A stretch of 64,000 bases of DNA, from positions 1 through 64,000 of the forward strand of contig NZ_MRZO01000003.1 in assembly GCF_002732165.1 (NCBI RefSeq). The letters are read 5' to 3'. A model generated the notes under the pieces. It had not been told where the DNA came from. It saw nothing but the letters and a program-made list of their open reading frames with translations, and did no database searches. Of this stretch, positions 8,916 to 17,442 are shown in pieces. Every line of letters begins with the position of its first letter. Position 1 is the first letter of the stretch. The position numbers were made by a program, and so were the translations under genes. The DNA comes from Staphylococcus xylosus. GTDB lineage: Bacteria > Bacillota > Bacilli > Staphylococcales > Staphylococcaceae.

Positions 8916-9255
8916 ATCCTCACTTATTAGTTGATGTGTTTATCGTAGCATGTAATTAATAATATAAAAAATATATTATTTTTAAATGAACATGATATTT
9001 TGATAAAAGTCTTCAAATAATATAACTCAATGAATGAAACAATTGATGATATTCTTACATATAATTTTCCAAATGAAAGAAGTATGACTTATTTTATTAT
9101 TACAAACTGATGATGTGTCATATTAGGAATATTCAAAATAATTACAGCTATCTCAAAATAATTACCAGTAAATTAAAAAACGATGTCTACTATTCTATTA
9201 AATCATCTCATCTGATATATTAGCTTAAGAAAAATTTTGGGAGGATTTATTAATT
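8916..9255. other. 340-bp intergenic region upstream of lytM
   Basis: No gene is visible in this AT-rich region, which separates two divergent genes. The only structured element seen is a 13-bp direct repeat at 9133-9145 and 9153-9165. No clear WalR box (TGTWAH-N5-TGTWAH) was found by eye on either strand. Confidence 0.6.
9133..9165. promoter_or_regulatory. Paired 13-bp direct repeat upstream of lytM
   Basis: TCAAAATAATTAC occurs at 9133-9145 and 9153-9165, with starts 20 bp apart. That places both copies on the same face of the helix about 100 bp before the lytM start. A regulator binding site is inferred. Confidence 0.4.
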
Positions 9256-10296
9256 ATGAAAAAGTTTGTTACAGCAACGATTGCTACATTGTCATTGGGA
9301 GCAATTGGCATAGCACAAGGAGAGGCGCAAGCATCAGAAAATGATCAATCTAATTCACAATATTCAAGTAACCAGTCTTCTAATAGTATTTTTAACTATG
9401 GTTATATTGATCAAGATACTAGCGGTAATTATCATCACACGTTAGATGGTAAATGGGATCAATCTATGTTTGATCAACAACAATATTATTTCTATTTAAT
9501 TGATGGTGAAGGAAATTATCATTATTTTTATTTCCCGATGAGTAATCAAACTGGAGATACAAATGCACCAGTAAATAATGATAACAATTATTCTGCTAAC
9601 CAAAGTCACGAAGAAGTTCAAAAAGATGGTTATGATGTAAACCAAAATAATAATCAAAATGATACACAAAACATAAATAGTTCAGACGGAGTTTCTGCTC
9701 AAACTTCATCAGAACAAGCAACATCACAAGCAAAATCAAACGTAGATTACAATAGTGGCTATACACGTAATGACGGTAATGGCGAACAAAATGTACAACA
9801 GAATGCGACATCAAATGACACAACTAATGCATCAACACAAAGTTCAACAAGTCAAAGTACTTCAAACAATACATCGGATTCAAATTCAACAAGCAATTCA
9901 AATTCATCAAATTGGTTAACTAAAAATCGTCAATTACAACCATACGGTCAATATCATGGTGGCGGTGCACACTATGGTGTCGATTACGCTATGTCTGAAA
10001 ATACACCAGTTTATTCATTAACTGATGGAACAGTAATTCAAAGTGGTTGGAGTAATTATGGTGGTGGTAACCAAGTTACTATCCAAGAAAAAAATAGTAA
10101 TAACTATCAATGGTATATGCATATGAATTCTTTAAATGTTCAAAAAGGACAGCAAGTTAAAGAAGGACAACAAATTGGTGCGTCAGGTAGTACGGGTAAC
10201 TCTACTGCTCCTCACTTGCACTTCCAACGTATGCAAGGTGGTGTAGGTAATCAATATTCAGTTGATCCTACATCATACGTAAATTCAAAAGCATAA
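9256..10296 (+). CDS. lytM: LytM-type glycyl-glycine endopeptidase (M23)
   Basis: The 346-residue secreted zinc peptidase cleaves pentaglycine cross-bridges of staphylococcal peptidoglycan. A signal peptide (MKKFVTATIATLSLGAIGIA) ends at an AQA|SE site near residue 27. Residues about 28-210 are a low-complexity Asn/Ser/Gln/Tyr-rich region. The M23 domain from about 215 to the end closely follows S. aureus LytM (QLQPYGQYHGGGAHYGVDYA). Zinc and catalytic residues visible are His239 and Asp243 in HYGVD, His289 in WYMHMN, and His320/His322 in PHLHFQ. The protein is about 30 residues longer than S. aureus LytM because of the linker. GGGAGG at 9239-9244 sets the start. Regulation by WalKR is known for the S. 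aureus gene, but no clear box is visible here. Confidence 0.95.
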   Translation: MKKFVTATIATLSLGAIGIAQGEAQASENDQSNSQYSSNQSSNSIFNYGYIDQDTSGNYHHTLDGKWDQSMFDQQQYYFYLIDGEGNYHYFYFPMSNQTGDTNAPVNNDNNYSANQSHEEVQKDGYDVNQNNNQNDTQNINSSDGVSAQTSSEQATSQAKSNVDYNSGYTRNDGNGEQNVQQNATSNDTTNASTQSSTSQSTSNNTSDSNSTSNSNSSNWLTKNRQLQPYGQYHGGGAHYGVDYAMSENTPVYSLTDGTVIQSGWSNYGGGNQVTIQEKNSNNYQWYMHMNSLNVQKGQQVKEGQQIGASGSTGNSTAPHLHFQRMQGGVGNQYSVDPTSYVNSKA

Positions 10297-10310
10297 TAAA
10301 TAATTAATTA

Positions 10311-10354
10311 GTCGTCTTTGAATACCTTTAGAAAGGTATCAAAGGCGATTTTTG
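10311..10354 (+). terminator. Terminator after lytM
   Basis: A long stem TCGTCTTTGAATACCTTT (10312 onward) pairs with AAAGGTATCAAAGGCGA and ends in a run of five T residues. Confidence 0.88.
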
Positions 10355-10470
10355 TTAAGTCATATTTTTATAAACTAAGTGAATAACTCTAATAAAGGGT
10401 TTAGATTATTTGTAATATCTTAAAGGAAATATCATAATTACACTAAAATCTATTTGAAAAGGAAGATGAG

Positions 10471-11214
10471 ATGTTTACTATATATGGACATAGAGGATTA
10501 TCAAGTAAAGCACCTGAAAATACTATAGCGGCATTTGAAGCCGCAGCAAAAGTGACAGGATTAAAATGGGTGGAACTAGATGTTGCAATTACAAAGGATG
10601 AACAACTCGTTATCATTCACGATGACTTTTTAGATAGAACTACAGATATAGTTGGTGAAATTACACAATTGGAGTATGAAGCAATCAAGCATGCTTCTGC
10701 AGGTAATTGGTTTGGTTCAAAATTTAAAGATGAAAAATTACCGACTTTTGATGAAATAATAGCATTTGCTAATAAATATCAAATGAATTTAAACATTGAG
10801 TTAAAGGGCGTGACTGGTAGTAACGGTAGTGATTTATCTTTAAGTATGGTTCAGCAAGTAGCTGAAAAATTAAAAGACTTAGATAAAAGCTTAAATGTAT
10901 TGATATCTAGTTTTAATGTTTATTTAGTAAAATTAGCAGAAGAACATATGCCAGCATACAAACGAGCAGTTATATTCAAAGCGGCAGCGTTTCAAGGAGA
11001 CTGGAGAACGCTTTTAGATTTTTGTGGATCAACAATTGTTAATATTGAAGATGCAAAGCTTACAAAAAATCGTGTTCGCGCAATAAAAGATGCTGGCTAT
11101 GAATTAAATGTATGGACAGTAAATAATAAAATGAGAGCAAACCAATTAGCTAATTGGGGCGTGGACGGGGTCTTCACAGATAAAGCGGATGAATTAGTTC
11201 ATTTAAATAGTTAA
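10471..11214 (+). CDS. Glycerophosphodiester phosphodiesterase (cytoplasmic GDPD)
   Basis: The 247-residue TIM-barrel enzyme hydrolyses glycerophosphodiesters to sn-glycerol 3-phosphate and an alcohol. Catalytic and metal residues are visible as GHRG (His7, Arg8), ELDV (Glu35, Asp37) and HDD (His50). A further acidic site is NIELKG, and VWTVN near the C terminus is typical of the family. No signal peptide is present, so it acts in the cytoplasm like UgpQ rather than as secreted GlpQ. The start has an AAAAGGAAGATGAG ribosome binding site. It is monocistronic with a strong terminator. Confidence 0.93.
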   Translation: MFTIYGHRGLSSKAPENTIAAFEAAAKVTGLKWVELDVAITKDEQLVIIHDDFLDRTTDIVGEITQLEYEAIKHASAGNWFGSKFKDEKLPTFDEIIAFANKYQMNLNIELKGVTGSNGSDLSLSMVQQVAEKLKDLDKSLNVLISSFNVYLVKLAEEHMPAYKRAVIFKAAAFQGDWRTLLDFCGSTIVNIEDAKLTKNRVRAIKDAGYELNVWTVNNKMRANQLANWGVDGVFTDKADELVHLNS

Positions 11215-11233
11215 TTCATCGACATATAATAAG

Positions 11234-11277
11234 TATGAGGGTACAAAATGGTAATGTGATTTTGTATCCTCATTTTA
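11234..11277 (+). terminator. Terminator after the GDPD gene
   Basis: ATGAGGGTACAAAAT pairs with ATTTTGTATCCTCAT, with one G-U pair, and is followed by TTTATTT. Confidence 0.85.
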
Positions 11278-11443
11278 TTTAAAACTATGTATGATATTGT
11301 TGGATATATGTTTAATAATTGCAGTTAAATATTCCCTTTGTGTTAATTATACTATATGAAAAATAAATATTATAGACTACTTCTTTTATTAATTGGCACA
11401 TATAATAGTAAGACACTTTAGTGGAATATGGGGAAACTATTTT

Positions 11444-11872
11444 ATGGAAAATCAAAAGCAAGCATTTGAACAAGATTTATATTTACATGGCACAAAAGTT
11501 CAGTTGCAGATAGGTGATTTATTGAAGCCTTTGCATAAATCTAATTACCAAGACCGCATAATGAATCATATTTATTTTACAGGAACATTAGAAGCAGCAA
11601 AATGGGGCGCAGAATTGGCTGTAGCTTTAGCTAAAGAAGAAGCAGATGCACACATTTATATCGTAGAACCACTAGGAGAGTTTGAAGATGATCCCAATGT
11701 TACAGATAAGAAGTTTCCTGGCAACCCAACGCGTTCGTATCGTTCTACTGAACCATTGAAAATTGTTGCAGAATTAGCTTCATGGGAAAGTCATTCTAAA
11801 GAAGAAATCAGCCAGATGGTAGCAGGAATTAAACAATTGAGAAGTGAAGGTCTAGACGTTATAGAAGATTAA
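11444..11872 (+). CDS. arr: Rifamycin ADP-ribosyltransferase Arr
   Basis: The 142-residue protein covers the whole length of the Arr family, which inactivates rifampicin by ADP-ribosylating its ansa-bridge hydroxyl with NAD+. Signature blocks present are LYLHGTK (His15), NHIYFTGTLEAAKWGAELA (Tyr44), and IVEPLGEFEDDPNVTDKKFPGNPTRSYRS with Asp82/83. The His-Tyr-Asp set corresponds to the residues used by the mycobacterial enzyme. The C-terminal GLDVIED is also conserved. An upstream in-frame TTG at 11393 would add 17 residues, but only the ATG at 11444 follows a GGGGAAA ribosome binding site and matches family length. The gene stands alone on the chromosome with no mobile element next to it. 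Activity against rifamycins is inferred. Confidence 0.93.
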   Translation: MENQKQAFEQDLYLHGTKVQLQIGDLLKPLHKSNYQDRIMNHIYFTGTLEAAKWGAELAVALAKEEADAHIYIVEPLGEFEDDPNVTDKKFPGNPTRSYRSTEPLKIVAELASWESHSKEEISQMVAGIKQLRSEGLDVIED

Positions 11873-12077
11873 TAGTTATAAAAAATAATTAAAAGATTAA
11901 TTTAAAAGATGGTTCGCTTAATTTATATTTAGATATTAAGCAATTTGTTTAATTGGCGTTTGATAAATAAATGGTGCGTGTAATTATCTTAATTTACAAA
12001 CTTATTTTTAAAAAAATATATAAATATGATTATTTTTATTTTTCTAGGGTATTTGTCCAAAAAAGGGGGCAATTTAC

Positions 12078-13019
12078 ATGAGTAAAATTTTAGATTCTTT
12101 AATGGGAGCGCTTGATAGCGTTATAAGTTTTATCCCAAATATCATAGGTGCATTAATATTCTTACTTATTGCTTGGATTATTGCAGTAATTGTGAAGAAT
12201 ATCATAATCAAAGGGCTGGGCGCATTAGGTTTTGAGTCCTGGTTACAAGAAAAAGGCTTAGTAGATGCAGAAAGCGGAAAGTCTGAGTCAGCAGGTTTGA
12301 TACAAACCTTTGGTAAGTTAGCATACTTCCTAGTATTCTTACTATTCTTACCATCAGTGTTTGATTCATTAAATATGCAATCAGTATCTAAACCTATTAA
12401 AGGTATGATGAGCAGTATACTTAACTTTTCACCTAAAATAATTGTTGCAGTAGTTATATTAGTAATTGGTTTATTTATTGCAAAAGTTTTAGGTACATTA
12501 GTAAAAAACATATTATCAAGCTTAAATGTAAGTAAGTTTAATCAATATGTTAATTTTGGAAAAAATGAAGACAGCATAGATATTCCAGTAGCAGCTGGTT
12601 GGGTAATCACTACGCTAATAGGCTTATTCTTTACGGTACAAGCGCTTAGTACAGTTAATTTATCTGTATTAAATCAAATTGGTGAAGCGATTATCGGTTA
12701 CTTACCTCTTGTTATTTCTGCTGCAATCATTTTAGCACTAGGATTAATCGGTGGTAATTTAGTAGCAAAACTAATTAATAAATCAACTGGAAATGGTATG
12801 TTGGCTGAAATTGTAAAATACTTAGTCATCATTGTTTCTGTATTTATGACTTTAGATCAGCTAAACTTTGCGCAAAGTATTGTTAACGTAGCATTCTTAT
12901 TAATTTTAGGTGCTGTAGCAGTAGCATTTGCAATTGCGTTTGGTATTGGTGGTAAGTCATTTGCCGAGAAACAACTTGAAAAATTCTCTAATAAAATTGA
13001 CTCAGAAAATAAGAAATAA
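12078..13019 (+). CDS. Mechanosensitive-channel-like membrane protein (CmpX/TM-helix family)
   Basis: The 313-residue integral membrane protein contains two or more repeats of the conserved TM helix of CmpX-type small mechanosensitive channels. Examples are IPNIIGALIFLLIAWIIAVIV at residues 19-39 and FSPKIIVAVVILVIGLFIAK in the second copy. A third hydrophobic pair precedes a short basic/acidic tail. The MscS beta domain is missing, so gating in response to membrane tension is uncertain. A role in osmotic or envelope homeostasis is inferred. The ribosome binding site is AAAAGGGGGC. It is monocistronic with a strong terminator. Confidence 0.85.
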   Translation: MSKILDSLMGALDSVISFIPNIIGALIFLLIAWIIAVIVKNIIIKGLGALGFESWLQEKGLVDAESGKSESAGLIQTFGKLAYFLVFLLFLPSVFDSLNMQSVSKPIKGMMSSILNFSPKIIVAVVILVIGLFIAKVLGTLVKNILSSLNVSKFNQYVNFGKNEDSIDIPVAAGWVITTLIGLFFTVQALSTVNLSVLNQIGEAIIGYLPLVISAAIILALGLIGGNLVAKLINKSTGNGMLAEIVKYLVIIVSVFMTLDQLNFAQSIVNVAFLLILGAVAVAFAIAFGIGGKSFAEKQLEKFSNKIDSENKK

Positions 13020-13053
13020 TTAAAAATTAAATTAGTTTTTGTTTTATTAGCGA

Positions 13054-13096
13054 AAGGACTATTGCTACCAATTTAGGAGCAATGGTCCTTTTTTAA
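13054..13096 (+). terminator. Terminator after the mechanosensitive-like gene
   Basis: AAGGACTATTGCT (13054-13066) pairs with AGCAATGGTCCTT (13078-13090), with one G-U pair, followed by TTTTT. Confidence 0.88.
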
Positions 13097-13339
13097 TTAT
13101 GAGTTGAATACAAAAATAATGAATTATATAAAATGAAAGGGCTGAAATTTTATTGATATATAAGTGATTATCATTTTATTTAGATGTATAGAGAGACTTA
13201 ATGATTTATAACGAATTAATCCAGTAGTAAGTCTGTTATAATCATAAAAGTATAATGGTTATATTGTATATATTTCCTAGGAAAAAGGTAAAGCGATTAT
13301 AATAAAAGTGATCAATATAGATAAGGAATGTGAGTATGA

Positions 13340-13795
13340 ATGGAAGGAAATAATAATGATTATGAAAATTTGTTATTTTACTTTGCGTATAAAACATTTA
13401 TAAATACGGCAGATGAAATAATTGAAGATTATGGTTTGAATAGACAACATCACAGATTTCTGTTTTTTATAGAGAAAGTCCCAGGTATTACAATCAAAGA
13501 TCTCTTAAAAAGCATGGAAATATCTAAGCAAGGTAGTCACGCAACTTTGAAAAAACTTAAAGATGAAGCGTTTATTATTGAAAAACAGACTGAAGCCGAT
13601 AAACGAATCAAAGCCCTTTATCCTACCGAAAAAGGTACGAAATTAGTTCGTGAATTAAACAAAGCACAGAATGATTTATTTAGAGATATTCAAAAAAAAG
13701 TAGGAAATGATTGGTATGCAATCATGGAAGAATTTGCTTCGTATCGTACAGGATTTCAAGAGGTAAAATATTTGAAAGACGATATGAAAGATTAA
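13340..13795 (+). CDS. MarR-family transcriptional regulator
   Basis: The 151-residue protein has the winged-helix layout of MarR. The recognition region is PGITIKDLLKSMEISKQGSHATLKKL at about residues 47-72. The wing DEAFIIEKQTEADKRIKALYPTEKG is typical, and long N- and C-terminal helices provide dimerisation. The effector is unknown. A TATAAT -10 element lies at 13237-13242. The next gene encodes a thiamine-diphosphate decarboxylase 420 bp downstream in the same direction, and its promoter region has a duplicated sequence that this regulator could bind. That link is only positional. Confidence 0.87.
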   Translation: MEGNNNDYENLLFYFAYKTFINTADEIIEDYGLNRQHHRFLFFIEKVPGITIKDLLKSMEISKQGSHATLKKLKDEAFIIEKQTEADKRIKALYPTEKGTKLVRELNKAQNDLFRDIQKKVGNDWYAIMEEFASYRTGFQEVKYLKDDMKD

Positions 13796-13845
13796 AAGGT
13801 TAGTATAATATCCAGTTAACGTTAATAGGTCCAAAGCTTTCTAAA

Positions 13846-13875
13846 ATGAAGTATTGTATCAATACAACGCTTCAT
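13846..13875. repeat. 30-bp imperfect palindrome after the MarR gene
   Basis: ATGAAG (13846-13851) pairs with CTTCAT (13870-13875), and the inner TTGTAT/ATACAA arms also pair, giving a long hairpin with no T tract. It could be a transcript-end structure or an operator. Confidence 0.5.
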
Positions 13876-13911
13876 GAAACTGAAAAACTAAATTTCATCG
13901 CATAAATAGTG

Positions 13912-13945
13912 TTCCGGGACATCATTAGATGTCTCGGAATTTTTA
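13912..13945 (+). terminator. Terminator after the MarR gene
   Basis: TTCCGGGACATC pairs with GATGTCTCGGAA (13928-13939), with one G-U pair, followed by TTTTTAATTTT. Confidence 0.87.
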
Positions 13946-14065
13946 ATTTTAAGTAGGAAACATGATTAGTATTTTAACTAGATGTTTTTTTAATTATGTA
14001 ACTTTTCAAGAAAGAATATCGAAATTTAATTGTAATCATAGAATTTTATAATATCTTTTATATGC

Positions 14066-14159
14066 GTCAATACGGTGTTAACCTTTAATCGAGTTGATAT
14101 GTAAGTGAGCGATCTTGGAAAGATTCACATAATAAAAGTCAATATTGTTGACCTTTATT
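14066..14159. promoter_or_regulatory. Duplicated operator-like sequence upstream of the decarboxylase gene
   Basis: Two related copies of GTCAATA-N-TGTTRACCTTTA-T occur at 14066-14089 and 14138-14159. They are 72 bp apart, about seven helical turns. Each contains a GTCAA/TTRAC inverted repeat. The second copy ends about 55 bp before the chosen start codon. Binding by a dimeric repressor at both copies is inferred. Confidence 0.45.
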
Positions 14160-14214
14160 GTATTATAAGTTAAATTTGAAGTGTATTAGATATAGAGTAA
14201 AAGGGGAAATGAAA

Positions 14215-15858
14215 ATGAAAAAACGTGTAGGACAATATCTAATGGACTGTTTGAGCAATGTTGGTGTAGATAAAGTGTTTGGTGTACCAGGAGACTTTAA
14301 CCTTACTTTTCTAGATGACATTATTAGTCATGATGACTTAGAATGGATTGGCAATACGAATGAATTAAATGCAAGTTATGCTGCAGATGGTTATGCACGG
14401 TTGAAAGGCATTGCTGCTATGGTAACGACATTTGGTGTAGGAGAGCTAAGTGCCGTAAACGGTATTGCAGGGTCATATGCAGAACGTGTACCAGTTATTC
14501 AAATTACGGGCGCACCGACACGTGCCGTTGAACAGGCTGGTAAATATGTGCATCATTCCCTAGGTGAGGGACGTTTTGATGACTATAGAAATATGTATGC
14601 TTCCATTACAACAACACAAGCGTATATCACACCTGAAAATGCACAATCAGAAATTCCAAGGGTGATAAGCGCTGCACTCTTTGAAAAGAGACCGGTCCAT
14701 ATTCACTTACCAATTGATGTAGCGAATACGGAGATAGAATTAACATCATCTTTTGAACTAGCAGAGCATCAACACAGAGACGTTTCGAAACATATGCAAA
14801 TGATAATGGAAAAATTACAAAGTGCGGATCAACCGGTGATCATCACTGGTCACGAAATTAACAGTTTTGGGTTACATGAAGAATTAGAAAAATTCGTAGC
14901 ACAGACTCATATTCCAGTTGCACAATTATCATTAGGTAAAGGCGCATTTAATGAGGAAAGCCCATATTATATGGGGATTTATGATGGCGAATTAGCAGAT
15001 AAAGCCATTAGAGACTATGTAGACCAAAGTGATGCAATTTTAAATATCGGTGCAAAATTGACAGATTCAGCCACAGCCGGTTATTCATATCAATTTGATA
15101 TTGATGATGTAGTAATGATTAATCATCATAATTTTAAAATGAATGAAACGAAAGATACGGATGTATCGTTAGTAGATTTGCTAGCTGGATTAAATAAACT
15201 TAATTATGTAAATCACATGGATTTTCCGAAATATCAGCGTCCAAGTGCGCATGATTATGATTTGAATGATGACCCTTTAACACAAGAAACTTACTTCAAA
15301 ATGATGCAGGATTTTATTAAAGAAGAAGATGTAATTATAGCTGAACAAGGAACTTCTTTCTTTGGAGCGTATGATTTAGCATTAAATCAACATAATAAAT
15401 TCATAGGGCAACCATTGTGGGGATCTATTGGTTATACTTTACCTGCGACTTTAGGTTCACAATTGGCTGACCCTAATCGTAGAAACTTATTATTAATTGG
15501 TGACGGTTCGTTACAATTAACTGTGCAAGCTATATCTACGATGATAAGAGAAGAAATTAAACCAGTTATATTTGTTATTAATAACGATGGATATACAGTG
15601 GAACGTAAAATTCATGGCGAAAATGCAATGTATAACGATATTAAAATGTGGGACTATAAATTATTACCAACTGTCTTTGGTGGTAAAGAACAAGTGTGCA
15701 CATATGATGTCAACACGAGTGAAGAATTCCAAAAGGTATTGCTTCAAGTCGAAGCACAACCTGACAGAATGCATTTTATAGAAGTGAAAATGGATGTGCA
15801 TGATGCACCTCATAAATTAAATGCGATAGGTCAGGCATTTGCTAAGCAAAACGGCTAA
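14215..15858 (+). CDS. ipdC: Thiamine-diphosphate-dependent indolepyruvate/pyruvate decarboxylase
   Basis: The 547-residue enzyme decarboxylates a 2-keto acid (pyruvate, indolepyruvate or a branched-chain keto acid) to an aldehyde in the cytoplasm. The catalytic Glu49 lies in NTNELNASYAADGYAR. The thiamine-diphosphate/Mg motif runs from GDGS at about residue 429 to NNDGYT at about 457. A paired HH is present at residues 113-114 in YVHHSLG, typical of the PDC/IPDC group. The in-frame ATG at 14158 is rejected because AGGGGAA at 14202-14208 is spaced for the ATG at 14215. The enzyme makes aldehydes that dehydrogenases such as the AldA homologue at 2.3 kb could oxidise. Substrate choice cannot be read from the sequence. 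Confidence 0.92.
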   Translation: MKKRVGQYLMDCLSNVGVDKVFGVPGDFNLTFLDDIISHDDLEWIGNTNELNASYAADGYARLKGIAAMVTTFGVGELSAVNGIAGSYAERVPVIQITGAPTRAVEQAGKYVHHSLGEGRFDDYRNMYASITTTQAYITPENAQSEIPRVISAALFEKRPVHIHLPIDVANTEIELTSSFELAEHQHRDVSKHMQMIMEKLQSADQPVIITGHEINSFGLHEELEKFVAQTHIPVAQLSLGKGAFNEESPYYMGIYDGELADKAIRDYVDQSDAILNIGAKLTDSATAGYSYQFDIDDVVMINHHNFKMNETKDTDVSLVDLLAGLNKLNYVNHMDFPKYQRPSAHDYDLNDDPLTQETYFKMMQDFIKEEDVIIAEQGTSFFGAYDLALNQHNKFIGQPLWGSIGYTLPATLGSQLADPNRRNLLLIGDGSLQLTVQAISTMIREEIKPVIFVINNDGYTVERKIHGENAMYNDIKMWDYKLLPTVFGGKEQVCTYDVNTSEEFQKVLLQVEAQPDRMHFIEVKMDVHDAPHKLNAIGQAFAKQNG

Positions 15859-15925
15859 TATAGAAAAGTAGATTAAAATTTATACATGTATGCTAGATTT
15901 ATAACCAGCATCTTAACTTAAAAGA

Positions 15926-15974
15926 AGCGGAAACATAAGATCAAATAATGGTCTTATGTTTCCGCTCTTTTTTC
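15926..15974. terminator. Bidirectional terminator between ipdC and the OYE-like gene
   Basis: AGCGGAAACATAAGA (15926-15940) pairs with TCTTATGTTTCCGCT (15952-15966), followed by a run of T residues. It covers the end of the convergent OYE-like gene. Confidence 0.88.
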
Positions 15975-17183
15975 CACTTCAGTATATTCTACTTGGTCAT
16001 AATTTTTTTCAAGCTTACGTAGTTCGTCTCGTGTTTCTTTATTTAAGCCCTCACCGTAATCCATCATCTTTACGATATCTTTAAATGCTGCATACGGGAT
16101 AGCTAATTCATCTATATCTTCTAAAGTGACATGTAAATTGATTTTTTCTGGAGTACCATTTGCTAATTTCGTTACGAAATCGGGCTCTGTTACAAAAGGT
16201 GAAGACATACCAACCATATCAGCATGTTTCAATGCATCCAACGCACTTTCAGGAGAATTAATTCCACCGCTCGCAATCACAGGTACTCTACCCCTTAGGT
16301 AATCATGAACAACTGCATTTACAAATTGCCCCTTATAGCTACCATCTGAACGAACCTTGTTTTGGTAAATTTGACGCCCCCAACTAGCAATTGCTAAATA
16401 TTGTATATCTGCTATCTCTAAAATCCAGTCTAGATGTTGGTTGAATTCATCAATTGTATAACCAACGTCGCTGCCACGTGTTTCTTCTGGTGTGGCACGA
16501 TAACCTAGAATAAAGTTAGATGGCGCCTCCTTATCAATAACAGATTGCACAGCATTTAATATCTCTAAGCCAATACGCGCACGATTTTTAAGGTTTTGTG
16601 GGCCATATTGATCCGTACGTTGATTAGAGAATGTAGAGAAAAATGTTTGGATGAGTAGACGTTGTGCCGCAGAGATTTCAACGCCATCAAATCCAGCTTG
16701 TATGGCACGTGAAGTTGCATCTGCGTATTGTTTAATGACAGCGTCAATCTTTGTTTGTGACATTGCTAAGACTTCATGTTCGATAGGTGAATGTAATGAC
16801 ATAGGGCTAGGGCCATATACTTGGCTGAAATTTAAAATAGCTTGGTTTGAAAATCTACCTGCATGTGTAAGTTGCAAAATGGCTTTATTGCCATCTTGTT
16901 TCATGGCAGTAGCTAGTTTTTTTAAACCTGGTATACAGCTATCATCTATAATACTAAAACCGTATTCAAATAGTTGACCATATGGTTCTATATAAGCTGC
17001 TCCAGTTACTTGAAGAGGTGCTGCATGCGAACGCCTTTGTGCATAACGCAAGTCTTGTTCTGTAATATGCCCATTTTGTGTGGAGGAATTAGTCGTCATA
17101 GGTGAAAGTACAAAACGATTATTTAATTTAATGCCGTTAGGTAATATAAGTGTTTTGAAAAGTGAATCAAAATTATTTGTCAT
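15954..17183 (-). CDS. OYE-like NADH-dependent flavin oxidoreductase with altered active site
   Basis: The 409-residue FMN TIM-barrel protein belongs to the Old Yellow Enzyme family, as shown by NRFVLSPMTTN, QLTHAGR (residues 104-110), FFSTFSNQRTDQYG and VIASGGI. The usual substrate-binding His-x-x-His/Asn pair of OYEs is replaced by Ser171-Ala-Ala-Gln174 within VEISAAQRLLIQ. Ordinary ene-reductase chemistry is therefore doubtful, and the physiological substrate is unknown. It diverges from the LLM-GcvH-L-macro-SirTM-LplA2 operon, and OYE and LLM genes accompany extended SirTM loci, so a shared redox role is likely. The ATG at 17183 is chosen because it gives a normal OYE N-terminus. The gene ends in a terminator shared with ipdC. 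Confidence 0.88.
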   Translation of the reverse strand: MTNNFDSLFKTLILPNGIKLNNRFVLSPMTTNSSTQNGHITEQDLRYAQRRSHAAPLQVTGAAYIEPYGQLFEYGFSIIDDSCIPGLKKLATAMKQDGNKAILQLTHAGRFSNQAILNFSQVYGPSPMSLHSPIEHEVLAMSQTKIDAVIKQYADATSRAIQAGFDGVEISAAQRLLIQTFFSTFSNQRTDQYGPQNLKNRARIGLEILNAVQSVIDKEAPSNFILGYRATPEETRGSDVGYTIDEFNQHLDWILEIADIQYLAIASWGRQIYQNKVRSDGSYKGQFVNAVVHDYLRGRVPVIASGGINSPESALDALKHADMVGMSSPFVTEPDFVTKLANGTPEKINLHVTLEDIDELAIPYAAFKDIVKMMDYGEGLNKETRDELRKLEKNYDQVEYTEVEKRAET

Positions 17184-17370
17184 AGCTTTGACCTCGTTCT
17201 TTGTTGTAATATGTAATTTTAAATTAACACTAATGTGACAGAATGGTCAATTAAACAAGAAATTTCAGCATTTTATAAGCAAAATATAACAAAAATTTTC
17301 TATATCCGTTATTCTATAAAGTGAGAGTAATATGTATTGAATGTGATACTTTGACTGGATATAAACTAAT

Positions 17371-17390
17371 ATTACATGGCCATATGTAAT
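17371..17390. promoter_or_regulatory. Inverted repeat in the OYE/LLM divergent promoter region
   Basis: ATTACAT-GGCCAT-ATGTAAT has perfect 7-bp arms. It lies about 50-70 bp upstream of the LLM start. A half-site-like ATGTAAT recurs at 17211-17217 near the OYE start. A common regulator is inferred. Confidence 0.4.
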
Positions 17391-17442
17391 AAATATAGAG
17401 ATGCAGACGCATATATGTGGTATGACGGGAGTGAATGTAAAC

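Noticed and set aside
11393..11443. Upstream TTG extension of arr
   Set aside because: No ribosome binding site is present there. The internal ATG at 11444 has one and gives the known Arr length.
14158..14214. Upstream start of ipdC
   Set aside because: The extra residues are not like the family and overlap the duplicated operator-like sequence; ATG 14215 has the spaced AGGGGAA.
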